Source: JAXHUH01 sp034211175 (GTDB taxonomy: Bacteria > Actinomycetota > Acidimicrobiia > Acidimicrobiales > CAIXPF01). From it: a DNA stretch of 26,201 nucleotides. The translations under genes were made by a program, and so were the position numbers. The stretch is taken from positions 1-26,201 of the forward strand of contig JAXHUH010000022.1 in the NCBI GenBank assembly GCA_034211175.1, read 5' to 3'. Shown here in pieces: positions 1-8,501 of this stretch (positions are counted from its first letter, which is position 1; each line of letters starts with the position of its first letter). The notes under the pieces were generated by a model that worked only from the letters and a program-made list of their open reading frames with translations, was not told the DNA's origin and did not search any database.

Positions 1-623
1 GCGCCCGCAGCGGCGACACCGACGAGCAGCGCCAGGGAGCCGAGGTACGCGGGCTGCCCGCTGAGCCCGCCGACGCGTCCGCCGGCGAAGTCGGCCCCAC
101 CGGGCGACCAGCCGGCCAGGTCGGCCGCGGCCCCAGCCGTGATCGCCAGTCCGGCCGCAGTCACCGCAGCGCCGACGATGCGCGGCCGCCACGGCAGCGC
201 CGCGCCCACGGCGGTCGCGGCCGCGAAGCCGACCCACGCGAGGAGCCCGAGGTTGCGGCGCGGGTGGCCGACGAGGGCGGTCGCCCGGTCGTCGGCCAGC
301 ACGGTCGCCACGCCGACCAGCGCGAGCGTGCCCACGCCGACCGCGGCGACCGGTCGCGGGAGCCGGGGCCGGTACCCGCCGACGGCGACGGCCACGGCGG
401 CGACCGCGATCGCCGTGGACACCACGGCCCACCGCAGCGTGGTGACGCGAAGCAGGCCCCACGGATCGACGAGTGCCGCGGCTGCGAGGAGGGCCACCAC
501 CGCCGAACCCGCCGCGATCAGGCCGGCGACGGCCGTACCCGGGCGCGCCGGTGCCCTGACATCGCCCGAACGGTCGACCTCGTCCACCACACGTACACGC
601 GCAACGGGCCGATTCGGTTCCAT
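1..623 (-). CDS. O-antigen ligase/polymerase-like membrane protein, 5' part only
   Basis: The minus strand from the ATG at 621-623 is open to the window edge (207 codons seen, C-terminus missing). After a polar N-terminus of about 27 residues the protein is a string of Ala/Val/Leu-rich membrane segments separated by short basic loops. Two stretches recall the Wzy/O-antigen ligase family: HPRRNLGLLAW (family members often have a GNPNRNLG-like segment here) and a following GRVGGLSGQPAYLGSLALL-like segment that resembles the family's GNPNYLG motif. Such proteins polymerise or ligate surface glycans at the outer face of the membrane. It is divergent from the methyltransferase at 719, with about 95 bases between the starts. 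The ribosome site is weak (GGGGCCGGTG). The family call rests on motifs only; another polytopic membrane protein is possible. Confidence 0.6.
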   Translation of the reverse strand, partial: MEPNRPVARVRVVDEVDRSGDVRAPARPGTAVAGLIAAGSAVVALLAAAALVDPWGLLRVTTLRWAVVSTAIAVAAVAVAVGGYRPRLPRPVAAVGVGTLALVGVATVLADDRATALVGHPRRNLGLLAWVGFAAATAVGAALPWRPRIVGAAVTAAGLAITAGAAADLAGWSPGGADFAGGRVGGLSGQPAYLGSLALLVGVAAAG

Positions 624-706
624 CACCGGCCCCGGTCGCGTGCGCCGGCGCCGTGTCGGCCCGTGCTCGCGGAACCGTCGGTTCGGTCCGCACGGGTGTG
701 ACGGGC

Positions 707-712
707 GATACT
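707..712 (+). promoter_or_regulatory. -10-like hexamer of a possible leaderless promoter
   Basis: GATACT lies six bases before the ATG at 719. The same spacing recurs at other starts in this window (5275, 18554, 21011, 23878). No convincing -35 box is visible. Confidence 0.35.
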
Positions 713-718
713 CCGAAG

Positions 719-1684
719 ATGGACGTCGCCGCAGCTGCCCGGGAGCTCAACCGTCTCGCCTACGGCTACATCGGGAGCTGGGCGCTGCTGACCGCGTGCA
801 ACCAGCGGCTGTTCGACCGTCTCCCGGCGTCCGTCGCCGAGCTCGGCGACACCTACCCCGACCCGGCGCTCGTCGAGACCTGGCTTCGGGTGCTGGAGGC
901 CGACGGCCTGGTGTCCGAGGCCGACGACGGCACGTGGTCGGTGCCGGAGGCGATGGCCAAGCTGGTGACGGGGGAGCGGTCCTACTCCGGCTACCTCGGC
1001 GGCCAGGTCCTCGACCAGATGACACCTCGGCTGCTGCTGGGCGAACCCGGCGTCAACGCCCTGGCCAGGGCGCTCGAGGACCCGGCGAGCCGCAGCGGCT
1101 ACGAGGCGTGGTTCGCCGATGCCGACGAGGCCGCCCGCTACCAGGAGTCCCAGTACGCCGGGTCGCTCGGCCCGGCCCGCACGCTCGCACGCATGGTCGA
1201 GCCGGGCGGACGGGTGCTCGACCTCGGCGGCGGTTGGGGGGCCATGGCCCGCTCGGTCGCCAAGGAGCACGACGTGGTCGTCGACGTGGTCGACCTGCCG
1301 CCGGTGGTCGAGTCGGCACCCCCGTCGGACGGTGTGGAGTTCGTCGCCGGCGACGCGCTCGACCCCGGCACGTGGCCCGACGAGCCCTACGACGGTGTGA
1401 TCCTCAGCTACCTGCTGTCGTCGGTGCCGGGCGACACCCACGCACCACTGCTCGGCGCGCTCGCCGAGCGAGACGTGAGCTGGGTCGCCGTCCACGACTT
1501 CCTGATCGGCGGCGGCTCACTGGCGCCGGCGTGGTCGCTCCAGCACGCCGTGTTCGTCCCCGGCCACGTGTCCCGCTCGGTGTCCGAGGTCGAGACGATG
1601 CTGTGCGACGCCGGCTTCTGCGCCTCGTCGACCGCCCCCGTCGTCGACGACATGACGACCCTGGTCCTGGCCTCGGCCGCCTGA
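719..1684 (+). CDS. SAM-dependent O-methyltransferase (hydroxyindole/acetylserotonin O-methyltransferase type)
   Basis: The protein has 321 residues. An N-terminal winged-helix/dimerisation region (about 1-85, including the ETWLRVLEADGLV recognition-helix-like segment) is followed by a Rossmann-type methyltransferase domain with the SAM-binding motif RVLDLGGGWGAM (about residues 164-175) and an acidic strand VVVDVVDLPPVV. This is the architecture of small-molecule O-methyltransferases (Methyltransf_2-like); the substrate cannot be told. I chose the ATG at 719 because homology to the dimerisation domain starts just after it and GATACT sits six bases upstream. A GTG at 653 in the same frame would add 22 basic, unlikely residues. 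It is followed by the VOC gene at 1744. Confidence 0.85.
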   Translation: MDVAAAARELNRLAYGYIGSWALLTACNQRLFDRLPASVAELGDTYPDPALVETWLRVLEADGLVSEADDGTWSVPEAMAKLVTGERSYSGYLGGQVLDQMTPRLLLGEPGVNALARALEDPASRSGYEAWFADADEAARYQESQYAGSLGPARTLARMVEPGGRVLDLGGGWGAMARSVAKEHDVVVDVVDLPPVVESAPPSDGVEFVAGDALDPGTWPDEPYDGVILSYLLSSVPGDTHAPLLGALAERDVSWVAVHDFLIGGGSLAPAWSLQHAVFVPGHVSRSVSEVETMLCDAGFCASSTAPVVDDMTTLVLASAA

Positions 1685-1743
1685 AGGCGCGCCCGGCGAC
1701 GGTCCACCGGTGAGGTCCGCCGCCCGGCTCCGTCGAACGCTCC

Positions 1744-2124
1744 ATGACCACGAACACGACGATGATCACCGGGCTCCACACCGTGGCGGTGCCGGTGACC
1801 GATCATGACCGGGCCCGGGCGTTGTTCGAGGCGCTGGGCTTCGAGACCCGCTTCGATGCCGAGCTCGCCGAGGGCTTCCGGTGGATCGAGCTCGCGCCGC
1901 CCGGTGCCGCCACGTCGATCGCCCTCGTGATGGCGGGCGACGACTTGCCGACCGGCATCGACACCGGCATCCGGCTGGTCGCGCCGGACGCTCGTGCCGC
2001 CCACGAGGACCTGAGCGCCCGTGGCCTCGAGGTGGGTGAGCTGCTCGACTGGGACACGGCCCCGCTCATGTTCGCCTTCCGCGACCACGACGGGAACCGG
2101 TTCTACGTGAGCGAGCCCGCCTGA
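1744..2124 (+). CDS. VOC-family (glyoxalase/bleomycin-resistance fold) protein
   Basis: A 126-residue single-chain vicinal-oxygen-chelate protein. It has the two beta-alpha-beta-beta-beta modules: TGLHTVAVPVTDHDRARALFEALGFE at the start and IDTGIRLVAPDARAAHEDL in the middle, ending in FAFRDHDGNRFYVSEPA. The possible metal ligands of the fold are present: His near residue 12, Glu in WIEL near residue 50 and the Glu of YVSEP near the end. The family covers dioxygenases, isomerases and drug-binding proteins, so no reaction can be assigned. A second ATG 18 bases on (1762) is an alternative start. Its stop lies 21 bases from the convergent stop of the AhpD-like gene at 2146. Confidence 0.8.
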   Translation: MTTNTTMITGLHTVAVPVTDHDRARALFEALGFETRFDAELAEGFRWIELAPPGAATSIALVMAGDDLPTGIDTGIRLVAPDARAAHEDLSARGLEVGELLDWDTAPLMFAFRDHDGNRFYVSEPA

Positions 2125-2145
2125 GCGCTTCTCACGCGGCCTCCG

Positions 2146-3443
2146 TCACCGGGACTCGCGGACCCGGTGGAACGTCTCCAGCCGGTGGAGCATCTGCAGG
2201 ACCGACAGCCAGACGAGGACCTCGACGATCTGTGCCGGGTCCAGGTGCTCGGTGACGGTGGCGATGACCGCGTCGTCGACGATCGCCGGGCTCGTCGAGG
2301 CGGCGCGGGCCAGCACCATGACCGCGGATTCGAAGTCGTCGAGCCCTGCGTCGAGCTGCGGCGTGCCGGCGCGCTCGTCCCACTGGTCGGTGAGGGCGAA
2401 GGTGGCGATCCGGCGGCGATCGATGTCGGTGAGGTCGGGCGCCACGGCTTCGGTCAGCGCGGCGACGTCGGACGCCAAGCGGGGGTTGTCGACCCGCTCG
2501 GTGAGCACCAGGCCGGCGAGGCACTTCGAGCGGAGGCCGACGACCGACCGGTCGGCGTCGAGGTTGTCACGCAGGACCGTGGTGAGCGCCCGCACCACAC
2601 GCGGGTTGCGGGCGCGGTCGAGGGTGGAGAACGAGCAGCCGACCTGGTCGCGGAGCAGCGCCTGCGCTGCGTCGATGCGCCGGGGAACGCCACGGGTCCA
2701 CCGCCGTTCGAGGCGGATGGCGCCGGGTGCGAGCCGCAGCACCCGCAGGTAGGTGGCGAGGCCGTCCTTCGGCACGGCTGGAGCGGTCTCGGGCCGCTCG
2801 TCCGTCGCGGCCGCCCCGGTCTCGTCGGTGGGGCGATGCTTGCCCGGGGTCCAGCTGGTGGGGCCGATGATGTCGGTGGCGACGGCGATGGCCTCCGCTT
2901 CGAGCTCGATCCCCATGGCGTCCATGAACATGTTCAGGAAGCCCATCGTGGCGATGGCCAGGGCGATCCACTCGACCTGGGCGGGGGAGAGGTGGCGTTC
3001 GAGCTCGGCGACGTCCTCGGCGGTGAGGGTGGCCGGGACGGTGCCCAGGCCCTCGGCGACCTGCGCCACCGCGGCTTCGACGTCGGTCTCGTACTTGCCG
3101 GCCAGCGCAGCGCCCGAGGTGCCGCGACGCAGGCCGAACGAGCAGCTGTGGGCGGTGCAGTAGCCACAGTCGGCGGCGCGGCTCGACTCGTACATGGCCA
3201 GCCCGACGAGCTGCTTCGGGGCGCCGACACCGAGCAGCGACGCGGGCAGGTTCAACAGGTTGGGCACGAGCAGGTTGTAGGTCCTGAACCCGACCGGCCA
3301 GATCTCCAGGTGCCGGTCGGCGTTGGGCACGACGCCGATGAGCTCCTCGACGAGTCCCAGCGCATCGGGCCGTAGTCGCGGTGCAGCCGATCGAAGTCGA
3401 CCGCCGCGCGGTCGAGCGCTCCCGCAAGGGTCGCCGTGGTCAT
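2146..3443 (-). CDS. Two-repeat AhpD/carboxymuconolactone decarboxylase-like protein, with an apparent frameshift
   Basis: The start is the ATG at 3441-3443, with GGGAG seven bases upstream. The first 30 residues (MTTATLAGALDRAAVDFDRL...MRWD) read in one frame. From about 3355-3365 the convincing protein (LVEELIGVVPNADRHLEIWP onward) continues in another frame to the stop at 2146. The span is 1298 bases, one short of a multiple of three, so a single-base loss explains it and the intact protein would have about 432 residues. The AhpD redox motif CGYCTAH lies near residues 93-99, downstream of the expected Glu (MYES). A second, Cys-poor copy of the fold follows. The family includes alkylhydroperoxidases and decarboxylases; the reaction is unknown. 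It is last in the tetR-YCII-tag gene run, 140 bases downstream of tag. The shift may be a mutation or a sequencing error. Confidence 0.75.
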
Positions 3444-3583
3444 GTGGTCGCTCCCGGTTCCTGAGCGCCCACGGCGCCGTCGAGTTCCGGCAGCGAGCCT
3501 GTACCACGTGGTTGAACGGCGTTGGTCCGGCGTGTTTCCGGACGGAGTCGGTTCTGTCCGGTCGGCGCCGTGCCCGCGCGACG
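3444..3583 (-). promoter_or_regulatory. Intergenic spacer between tag and the AhpD-like gene with palindromes
   Basis: This 140-base gap holds an inverted repeat at 3525-3543 (GTCCGG, 7-base loop, CCGGAC) and a perfect 10-base palindrome ACCACGTGGT at 3503-3512. Either could be an operator or a weak terminator after tag. No clear -35/-10 pair was found, so whether the AhpD-like gene has its own promoter is open. Confidence 0.3.
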
Positions 3584-4204
3584 TCAGGCCGGTTGGTGGG
3601 GTGGCCGGACGAGCCCGCCGCGCTCCCGCTCGGCGTCGGCACGGACGACGCAGTCGCGGGCGTGGTCGTTGAGCAGGCCCATCGCCTGCATGAACGCGAA
3701 CACCGTGGTCGGCCCGACGAAGCGCCAGCCCCGCTTCTTCAGCTCCTTCGACAGGGACACCGACTCGGGCGACGTCGAGCGGGTCTGCGGCTCGGGCGGC
3801 ATCGCCTCATCGGGTTCGTAGCTCCACACGAACGCGGCGAGGGAGCCCTCCCGGTCGATCAGCTCCCGCGCCCGGGCCGCGTTGTTCACGACCGCCTCGA
3901 TCTTGCCCCGGTGACGGACGATGCCCGCGTCGCCGAGGAGTCGCTCGACGTCGGCGCCGTCGAAGGCGGCGACCTCGTCGATCTCGAAGTTCGAGAACGC
4001 GGCGCGGAAGTGGTCCCGCTTGGCCAGGATCGTGCGCCAACTGAGGCCCGACTGGAACGCCTCGAGGCTGAGCTTCTCGAACAGCCGTCGGTCGTCGGTG
4101 ACCGGACGGCCCCACTCGTGGTCGTGGTAGTCGAGGAGCTCGGGTGCGCCGCCGGCCCATCGGCACCGGGGCCGCCCGTCGGGGCCGACGAACAGCTCGC
4201 TCAT
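3584..4204 (-). CDS. tag: DNA-3-methyladenine glycosylase I
   Basis: A 206-residue protein of normal length for Tag, which removes 3-methyladenine from alkylated DNA in base-excision repair. The start is the ATG at 4202-4204: the text from it (MSELFVGPDGRPRCRWAGG) matches the family N-terminus and GAGGA stands just upstream, overlapping the stop of the YCII gene. The zinc ligands typical of Tag appear as the Cys of RCRWAGG, a His in YHDHEWGRP and the His and Cys of NDHARDCVVR. The base-pocket region FEKLSLEAFQSGLSWRTIL and the helix-hairpin-helix-like stretch (VERLLGDAGIVRHRGKIEAV) are present. It is translationally coupled to the gene before it in a TetR-controlled operon. Confidence 0.93.
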   Translation of the reverse strand: MSELFVGPDGRPRCRWAGGAPELLDYHDHEWGRPVTDDRRLFEKLSLEAFQSGLSWRTILAKRDHFRAAFSNFEIDEVAAFDGADVERLLGDAGIVRHRGKIEAVVNNAARARELIDREGSLAAFVWSYEPDEAMPPEPQTRSTSPESVSLSKELKKRGWRFVGPTTVFAFMQAMGLLNDHARDCVVRADAERERGGLVRPPHQPA

Positions 4205-4214
4205 CCCGCGGTCC

Positions 4215-4502
4215 TCATGCGAGGACCGCGTCGAGGCGGGCGTCGGTCCGTCCCGGGGTGATCTCGCAGATCTCCGGGGCCACGACGCCGTGGGCCACGA
4301 ACGGGTCGTCCCCCACACGGCGCTCGAGGTCGTCACGGCTCACGCCATGCGCGACGACGGCGCCGCCGAGGCCCGGTTGGAGGCTGCCGGCCATGAGGAA
4401 CACACCGTCGTCGAACCCCCGTCGGATCCAGGCGTTGTGCCCGTCCATCAGCTCGGCGGCCCGGCTCTTGTGCTCCGTGAACCGGAGCAGCACCACGAAC
4501 AT
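4215..4502 (-). CDS. YCII-related (YciI-like) small protein
   Basis: A 95-residue protein starting MFVVLLRFTEHKSRAAELMD at the ATG 4500-4502. It shows the YCII pattern: a first strand, then helix A with HNAWIRRGFDDG, then the strand FLMAGSL and a C-terminal DDPFVAHGVV segment, the DPF being typical of the family. YciI proteins have a ferredoxin-like fold with a conserved His/Asp pair; their reactions are mostly unknown and some are fused to other enzymes. The start is fixed by a perfect AGGAGG ten bases upstream that lies inside the last codons of the tetR gene. The downstream tag start overlaps the end of this gene's expression signals, so the two are probably co-translated. Confidence 0.85.
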   Translation of the reverse strand: MFVVLLRFTEHKSRAAELMDGHNAWIRRGFDDGVFLMAGSLQPGLGGAVVAHGVSRDDLERRVGDDPFVAHGVVAPEICEITPGRTDARLDAVLA

Positions 4503-4507
4503 CGGAA

Positions 4508-5107
4508 TTACGCCTCCTGTGACGGTCTTGTCGGTTGTGCTGTGGGTTGGGGCGTGCGCGTCGCGAGCCACTCGTGCAGCTGTGCGAGCTCGTCCTCGAC
4601 GAACTGCGCCTCGCCGAACGCGTGCATCAAGGTGGCGACACCCTGGCTGCGGGCGAGGACGTGCATGGCCAGGGCGTCGGCGTCGTCACCGTGCCCGAGG
4701 AGCGCGAACTGCTCGCGCAGCCAGTCGCGGAACACGGTGAACAAGCCGTTGGCGTCGGGCGCCGATGCGTGTTCGAGCTTGATGAGCTCGGCGCTCAGCG
4801 TCCCGATCGGGCAGCCGTAGCGCTCGATGTCGCCGCGGTTGCGGGCCAGGATGTCGATGAAGCAGCGGATGCGGTCCTGCGGGGACGCGGCCTCCGCCTC
4901 CCAGCGGGCGAGCATCTCCCGACGCTCGTCGCGTCGTGCCTCGATGACGGCGGCGAGGATCTCGTCCTTGGACTTGAAGTGGTAGTAGAAGTTGCCGCGC
5001 GAGATGTTCACGGTCTCCGCGATGTCGGCGAACGACGTGTTCTCGAACCCCTGCTCGTAGAACAGTCGATCCGCTGCGTCGACGATCCGTGCTCGTGTGG
5101 TGCTCAT
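4508..5107 (-). CDS. TetR/AcrR-family transcriptional repressor
   Basis: A 199-residue protein with a classical TetR N-terminal helix-turn-helix at about residues 7-53: IVDAADRLFYEQGFENTSF, ADIAETVNISRGNFYYHF, KSKDEILAAVI. The C-terminal ligand/dimer domain (55-185) is divergent, as usual, so the inducer is unknown. It heads the run tetR - YCII - tag - AhpD-like; the stop is five bases from the YCII start. Two related palindromes in its promoter (5152-5171 and 5186-5201) make negative autoregulation of the operon likely. A DNA-alkylation repair enzyme and a peroxidase-like protein downstream suggest a stress or detoxification role, which is inference. Confidence 0.93.
   Translation of the reverse strand: MSTTRARIVDAADRLFYEQGFENTSFADIAETVNISRGNFYYHFKSKDEILAAVIEARRDERREMLARWEAEAASPQDRIRCFIDILARNRGDIERYGCPIGTLSAELIKLEHASAPDANGLFTVFRDWLREQFALLGHGDDADALAMHVLARSQGVATLMHAFGEAQFVEDELAQLHEWLATRTPQPTAQPTRPSQEA
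4513..4518 (-). promoter_or_regulatory. Ribosome binding site of the YCII gene inside the tetR 3' end
   Basis: AGGAGG on the minus strand overlaps the last tetR sense codons (Gln-Glu-Ala) and is ten bases from the ATG at 4502, which decides that start against an upstream in-frame codon at 4571. Confidence 0.8.
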
Positions 5108-5151
5108 CGCCTGCCGTGGCTGTCGCTCGTCGATGGATGCTCCGTGCTGCT

Positions 5152-5171
5152 CGTAGGACGCGTGTCCTACG
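5152..5171. promoter_or_regulatory. Palindromic operator 1 for the TetR-type repressor
   Basis: CGTAGGAC-GCGT-GTCCTACG is an inverted repeat with perfect 8-base arms. It lies at or just after the predicted tetR transcription start and shares the core TAGGAC-N4-GTCC with the second site at 5186-5201. The centres are 32 bases apart, about three helical turns. Confidence 0.65.
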
Positions 5172-5181
5172 GCGTGCTCGT

Positions 5182-5210
5182 AGCCTAGGACGCGCGTCCC
5201 AATCGGTCAA
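5182..5210 (-). promoter_or_regulatory. tetR promoter (-35 and -10)
   Basis: On the minus strand TTGACC (5205-5210) and TAGGCT (5182-5187) are separated by exactly 17 bases, a good housekeeping sigma promoter. The spacer contains the second palindrome. Confidence 0.65.
5186..5201. promoter_or_regulatory. Palindromic operator 2 for the TetR-type repressor
   Basis: The core GGACGCGCGTCC (5188-5199) is a perfect 12-base palindrome; with flanks it reads TAGGACGCGCGTCCCA, close to site 1. It fills the spacer between the -35 and -10 of the tetR promoter, where bound repressor would block polymerase. Confidence 0.65.
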
Positions 5211-5262
5211 CGGGCTCGGCGGCCGGTCAGCGGTCGTTTGGTCGGGGAGCCCGCCTCGTGCG

Positions 5263-5268
5263 CAGAAT
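5263..5268 (+). promoter_or_regulatory. -10-like hexamer of a possible leaderless promoter (esterase)
   Basis: CAGAAT lies six bases before the ATG at 5275. A weak -35 candidate TTGGTC is at 5238-5243, with a long 19-base spacer. Confidence 0.35.
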
Positions 5269-5274
5269 CGACCG

Positions 5275-6231
5275 ATGGAGACCGAGGTCGTCGATCCCGA
5301 GCTGCGAGGCGCCCTGCGGTGGTTCCGCCTTCCCGACCTGAGCCGGGGCCCGTCCCGCTGGTTGCTGCGGAAGGTGATGGGTGCACTGCCGTCGCCGAAG
5401 GTCGACGGCGTGTCGGTGCGCGAGGTCGACGAGGACGGCGCCCGCGTCCGGGTGGTGGCGCCCGATGGCGGTGGGAACGGCGGCGGCCTGTTGTGGGTCC
5501 ACGGGGGCGGCCTCGTCGTCGGTTCGGCGAAACAGGACGACCGGCTGTGCGCGGAGACGGCGTTGGAGCTCGGCCTGACGGTGGTGTCGGTCGACCACCG
5601 ACTGGCACCGGAGGACCCGTTCCCGGCCGCGCTCGACGACTGCGCCGCCGCGTGGACGTGGTTCCAGGCGAACGCCGCGGATCTCGGGGTCGACCCGGCC
5701 CGGATCGTCGTCGGCGGCGAGAGCGCCGGCGGCGGGCTGGCGGCGTGCCTCGCCCAGCGGGTCCACGACGCCGGCGGCGTGCAGCCGGCGGGCCAGTGGC
5801 TGTTCGCGCCGATGCTCGACGACCGCACTGCGGCACGGACCGAGCTGGACGAGGTCGGCCACTTCATCTGGAACAACCGCAACAACCGCTACGGCTGGGG
5901 TGCGTACCTGGGTCGGGAGCCGGGCGCCGCCGAGGTCCCGCCGTACGCGGCGGCCGCACGCCGGGAGGACCTGTCCGGCCTGCCCCCGACCTGGCTCTAC
6001 GCCGGCGACATCGAGCTGTTCCACGAGGAGATCGTCGAGTACGGCACCCGCCTCCGCGAGGCCGGCGTGGCGACCGACATCGTCGTCGTCGAGGGCGCCT
6101 ACCACGCCTTCGAGACCGTGGCCCCGACATCGGAGCTGGCCGGGAAGCTCTTCGCCGACGCCCGCGCCTGGCTCGGCGCGGTGCTCACGGCTGGCGCCCC
6201 CGCCGCCGATCGGGAGAGCATGGTGACGTGA
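5275..6231 (+). CDS. Alpha/beta-hydrolase esterase, hormone-sensitive-lipase (family IV) type
   Basis: A 318-residue protein with the full HSL-family signature: the oxyanion-hole motif HGGG (His76), the nucleophile elbow GESAGG (Ser150), then Asp245 in GDIELFHEE and His277 in YHAFE as the rest of the triad. These enzymes hydrolyse short acyl esters; no signal peptide is seen, so it is probably cytoplasmic. I chose the ATG at 5275 (METEVVDPELRGALRWF); in-frame codons back to 5089 give an Arg-rich unlikely N-terminus that would overlap the tetR operators. It diverges from tetR and overlaps the next gene by four bases (GTGA). Whether TetR controls it is uncertain, since the operators sit about 60-100 bases upstream of its putative -10. 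Confidence 0.93.
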   Translation: METEVVDPELRGALRWFRLPDLSRGPSRWLLRKVMGALPSPKVDGVSVREVDEDGARVRVVAPDGGGNGGGLLWVHGGGLVVGSAKQDDRLCAETALELGLTVVSVDHRLAPEDPFPAALDDCAAAWTWFQANAADLGVDPARIVVGGESAGGGLAACLAQRVHDAGGVQPAGQWLFAPMLDDRTAARTELDEVGHFIWNNRNNRYGWGAYLGREPGAAEVPPYAAAARREDLSGLPPTWLYAGDIELFHEEIVEYGTRLREAGVATDIVVVEGAYHAFETVAPTSELAGKLFADARAWLGAVLTAGAPAADRESMVT

Positions 6232-6617
6232 GCATCCCGGTCGACCTGGCCCAGCTGCGCGACGAGGCGGCGAAGCGGGGCACGACGGCGTTCCTCGTGA
6301 CGGTGACGGCCGATGCCCGGCCCCACGTGGTCGAGGTCATGATCGCGTGGGAGGGCGACGTGATGGTGATGTCGGCCGGCCGCACGACGGTGGCCAACGC
6401 CGCGGAGCGCACGACGGTGACGATGCTGTGGCCGCCGACGGCGCCCGGCGAGTACAGCCTGATCGCAGACGGCACCGCGACCGTCGAGCCCGGCGATGCG
6501 GGCGGGACGGTGACGGTCCGGCCGTCGAAGGCCGTGCTCCACCGCCCCGCCACGGACGATCATCCGGCGACCCGCCCCGGCTGCACCGCCGACTGCGTCC
6601 CCCTCGACGGCAGCTGA
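6228..6617 (+). CDS. Pyridoxamine 5'-phosphate oxidase-like FMN-binding split-barrel protein
   Basis: A 129-residue protein starting at a GTG that overlaps the esterase stop (GTGA), so the two are translationally coupled. The strands TAFLVTVTADARPHVVEVMIAWEGDVMVMSAGRT and the following NAAERTTVTMLWPP match the N-terminal half of the split beta-barrel that binds FMN or F420 in this superfamily. The short length fits the small general-stress/F420-type members rather than PdxH. The C-terminus (HRPATDDHPATRPGCTADC) carries two Cys residues. Substrate and cofactor cannot be read from the sequence. It is convergent with the dehydrogenase ending at 6628, with only ten bases between. Confidence 0.8.
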   Translation: MSIPVDLAQLRDEAAKRGTTAFLVTVTADARPHVVEVMIAWEGDVMVMSAGRTTVANAAERTTVTMLWPPTAPGEYSLIADGTATVEPGDAGGTVTVRPSKAVLHRPATDDHPATRPGCTADCVPLDGS

Positions 6618-6627
6618 GGGGACCGCG

Positions 6628-7655
6628 TCAGCCCGCCGCGGCCGACGGGAGACGCGCGGGCGCCGTCCGTGCACCGGCGACGAGGCGGTCGATGACCGCG
6701 GCGTTGGCGATCGAGTCGGCGGGCGGGATCGGCACGGGTGCGCCGGTGCGGATCGATCGGGAGAGCGCGTCGACCTCGATGGCGTAGGCGTCCGCCGTCG
6801 GGACCTCGATCGTGTCGACCGTCGGCGCGACCGGCGGGTCGCCGCCCGCGACGACGTGCACCTGCGTGGGGCGGTCCGTCGGGATGTTGAACGGGATGTC
6901 GACGACGAGTCGCCCCGCCGTCCCGAGGAGCTCGACCCGTTGGGCGTCCTCGACCCGGGTCGAGCAGACGATGGTGCCGTGGCGCCCGCCGAAGTCGAGC
7001 ACCGCGGAGGTCACCACGTCGGTACCGCCCACCGGGTCGTGCCCGATGGTTGCGTGGACGTGGTCGGGCTCGGCGTCGAACACGAGCCGGGCCACGCTCA
7101 CCCCGTAGCAGCCGATGTCGTAGAGCGCGCCCCCACCCATCGGCACCTGGTTGCGGATGTCGCCCGGGTCGTCGTTGGCGTAGGAGAACGTCGTCACCGC
7201 CGCCAGGACGTCGCCGATGCGGCCACCGCGCACGATGTCGAGCACCGTGCGCCACAGCGGGTGGAGGCGGTACATGAACGCCTCCATCAGGAGCACACCG
7301 GCGTGCTCACACGCGTCCGCGACGTGTCGCGCCTCGTCGGCGGACAAGGCCAGCGGCTTCTCGCACAGCACGTGCTTGCCGGCGCGTGCCGCGGCGATCG
7401 TCCACTCGGCGTGCATCGAGTTCGGGAGCGGGATGTACACCGCCTCGATGGCGGGGTCGTCGAGCAGGGCCTCGTAGGAGCCGTGGGCGCGGAGGACCCC
7501 GAGACGGTGAGCCGCCGAGCGGGCGCGCTCGCCGGAGCGCGACGCGATCGCCTCGATGCTGGTGACCTCGCTCGAGGCCACCGCCGGGACGACCTTCCGC
7601 ACGGCGATGTCGGCCACCCCGAGCACGCCCCACCGGACCGGTTCGGCGTGGTTCG

Positions 7656-7659
<4 letters not shown>
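6628..7659 (-). CDS. Gfo/Idh/MocA-family oxidoreductase
   Basis: A 343-residue NAD(P)-dependent dehydrogenase. The N-terminal Rossmann domain carries WGVLGVADIA (about residues 10-19), the loop YIPLPNSMHAEW and the CEKPLALS motif with the catalytic Lys at about residue 101. The C-terminal alpha/beta domain has GGALYDIGCYGVS at about 177-189, in the manner of glucose-fructose oxidoreductase relatives and unlike the DxGxH form of inositol dehydrogenases. The start is the ATG 7657-7659, overlapping the stop of the ABC ATPase gene (ATGA). Being last in an ABC sugar importer operon suggests it oxidises or reduces the imported sugar or polyol; this is inference from context. Confidence 0.92.

Positions 7660-8497
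<838 letters not shown>

Positions 8498-8501
<4 letters not shown>

Noticed and set aside
139..1713. Long plus-strand frame over the first 1.7 kb
   Set aside because: It runs antisense to the membrane protein and then out of frame through the methyltransferase. Its protein is an Arg/Pro/Ala-rich shadow typical of high-GC DNA.
2167..3375. 402-codon plus-strand frame opposite the AhpD-like gene
   Set aside because: Gly/Val/Asp-rich shadow without motifs. The minus strand carries the CxxCxxH motif and the internal repeat.
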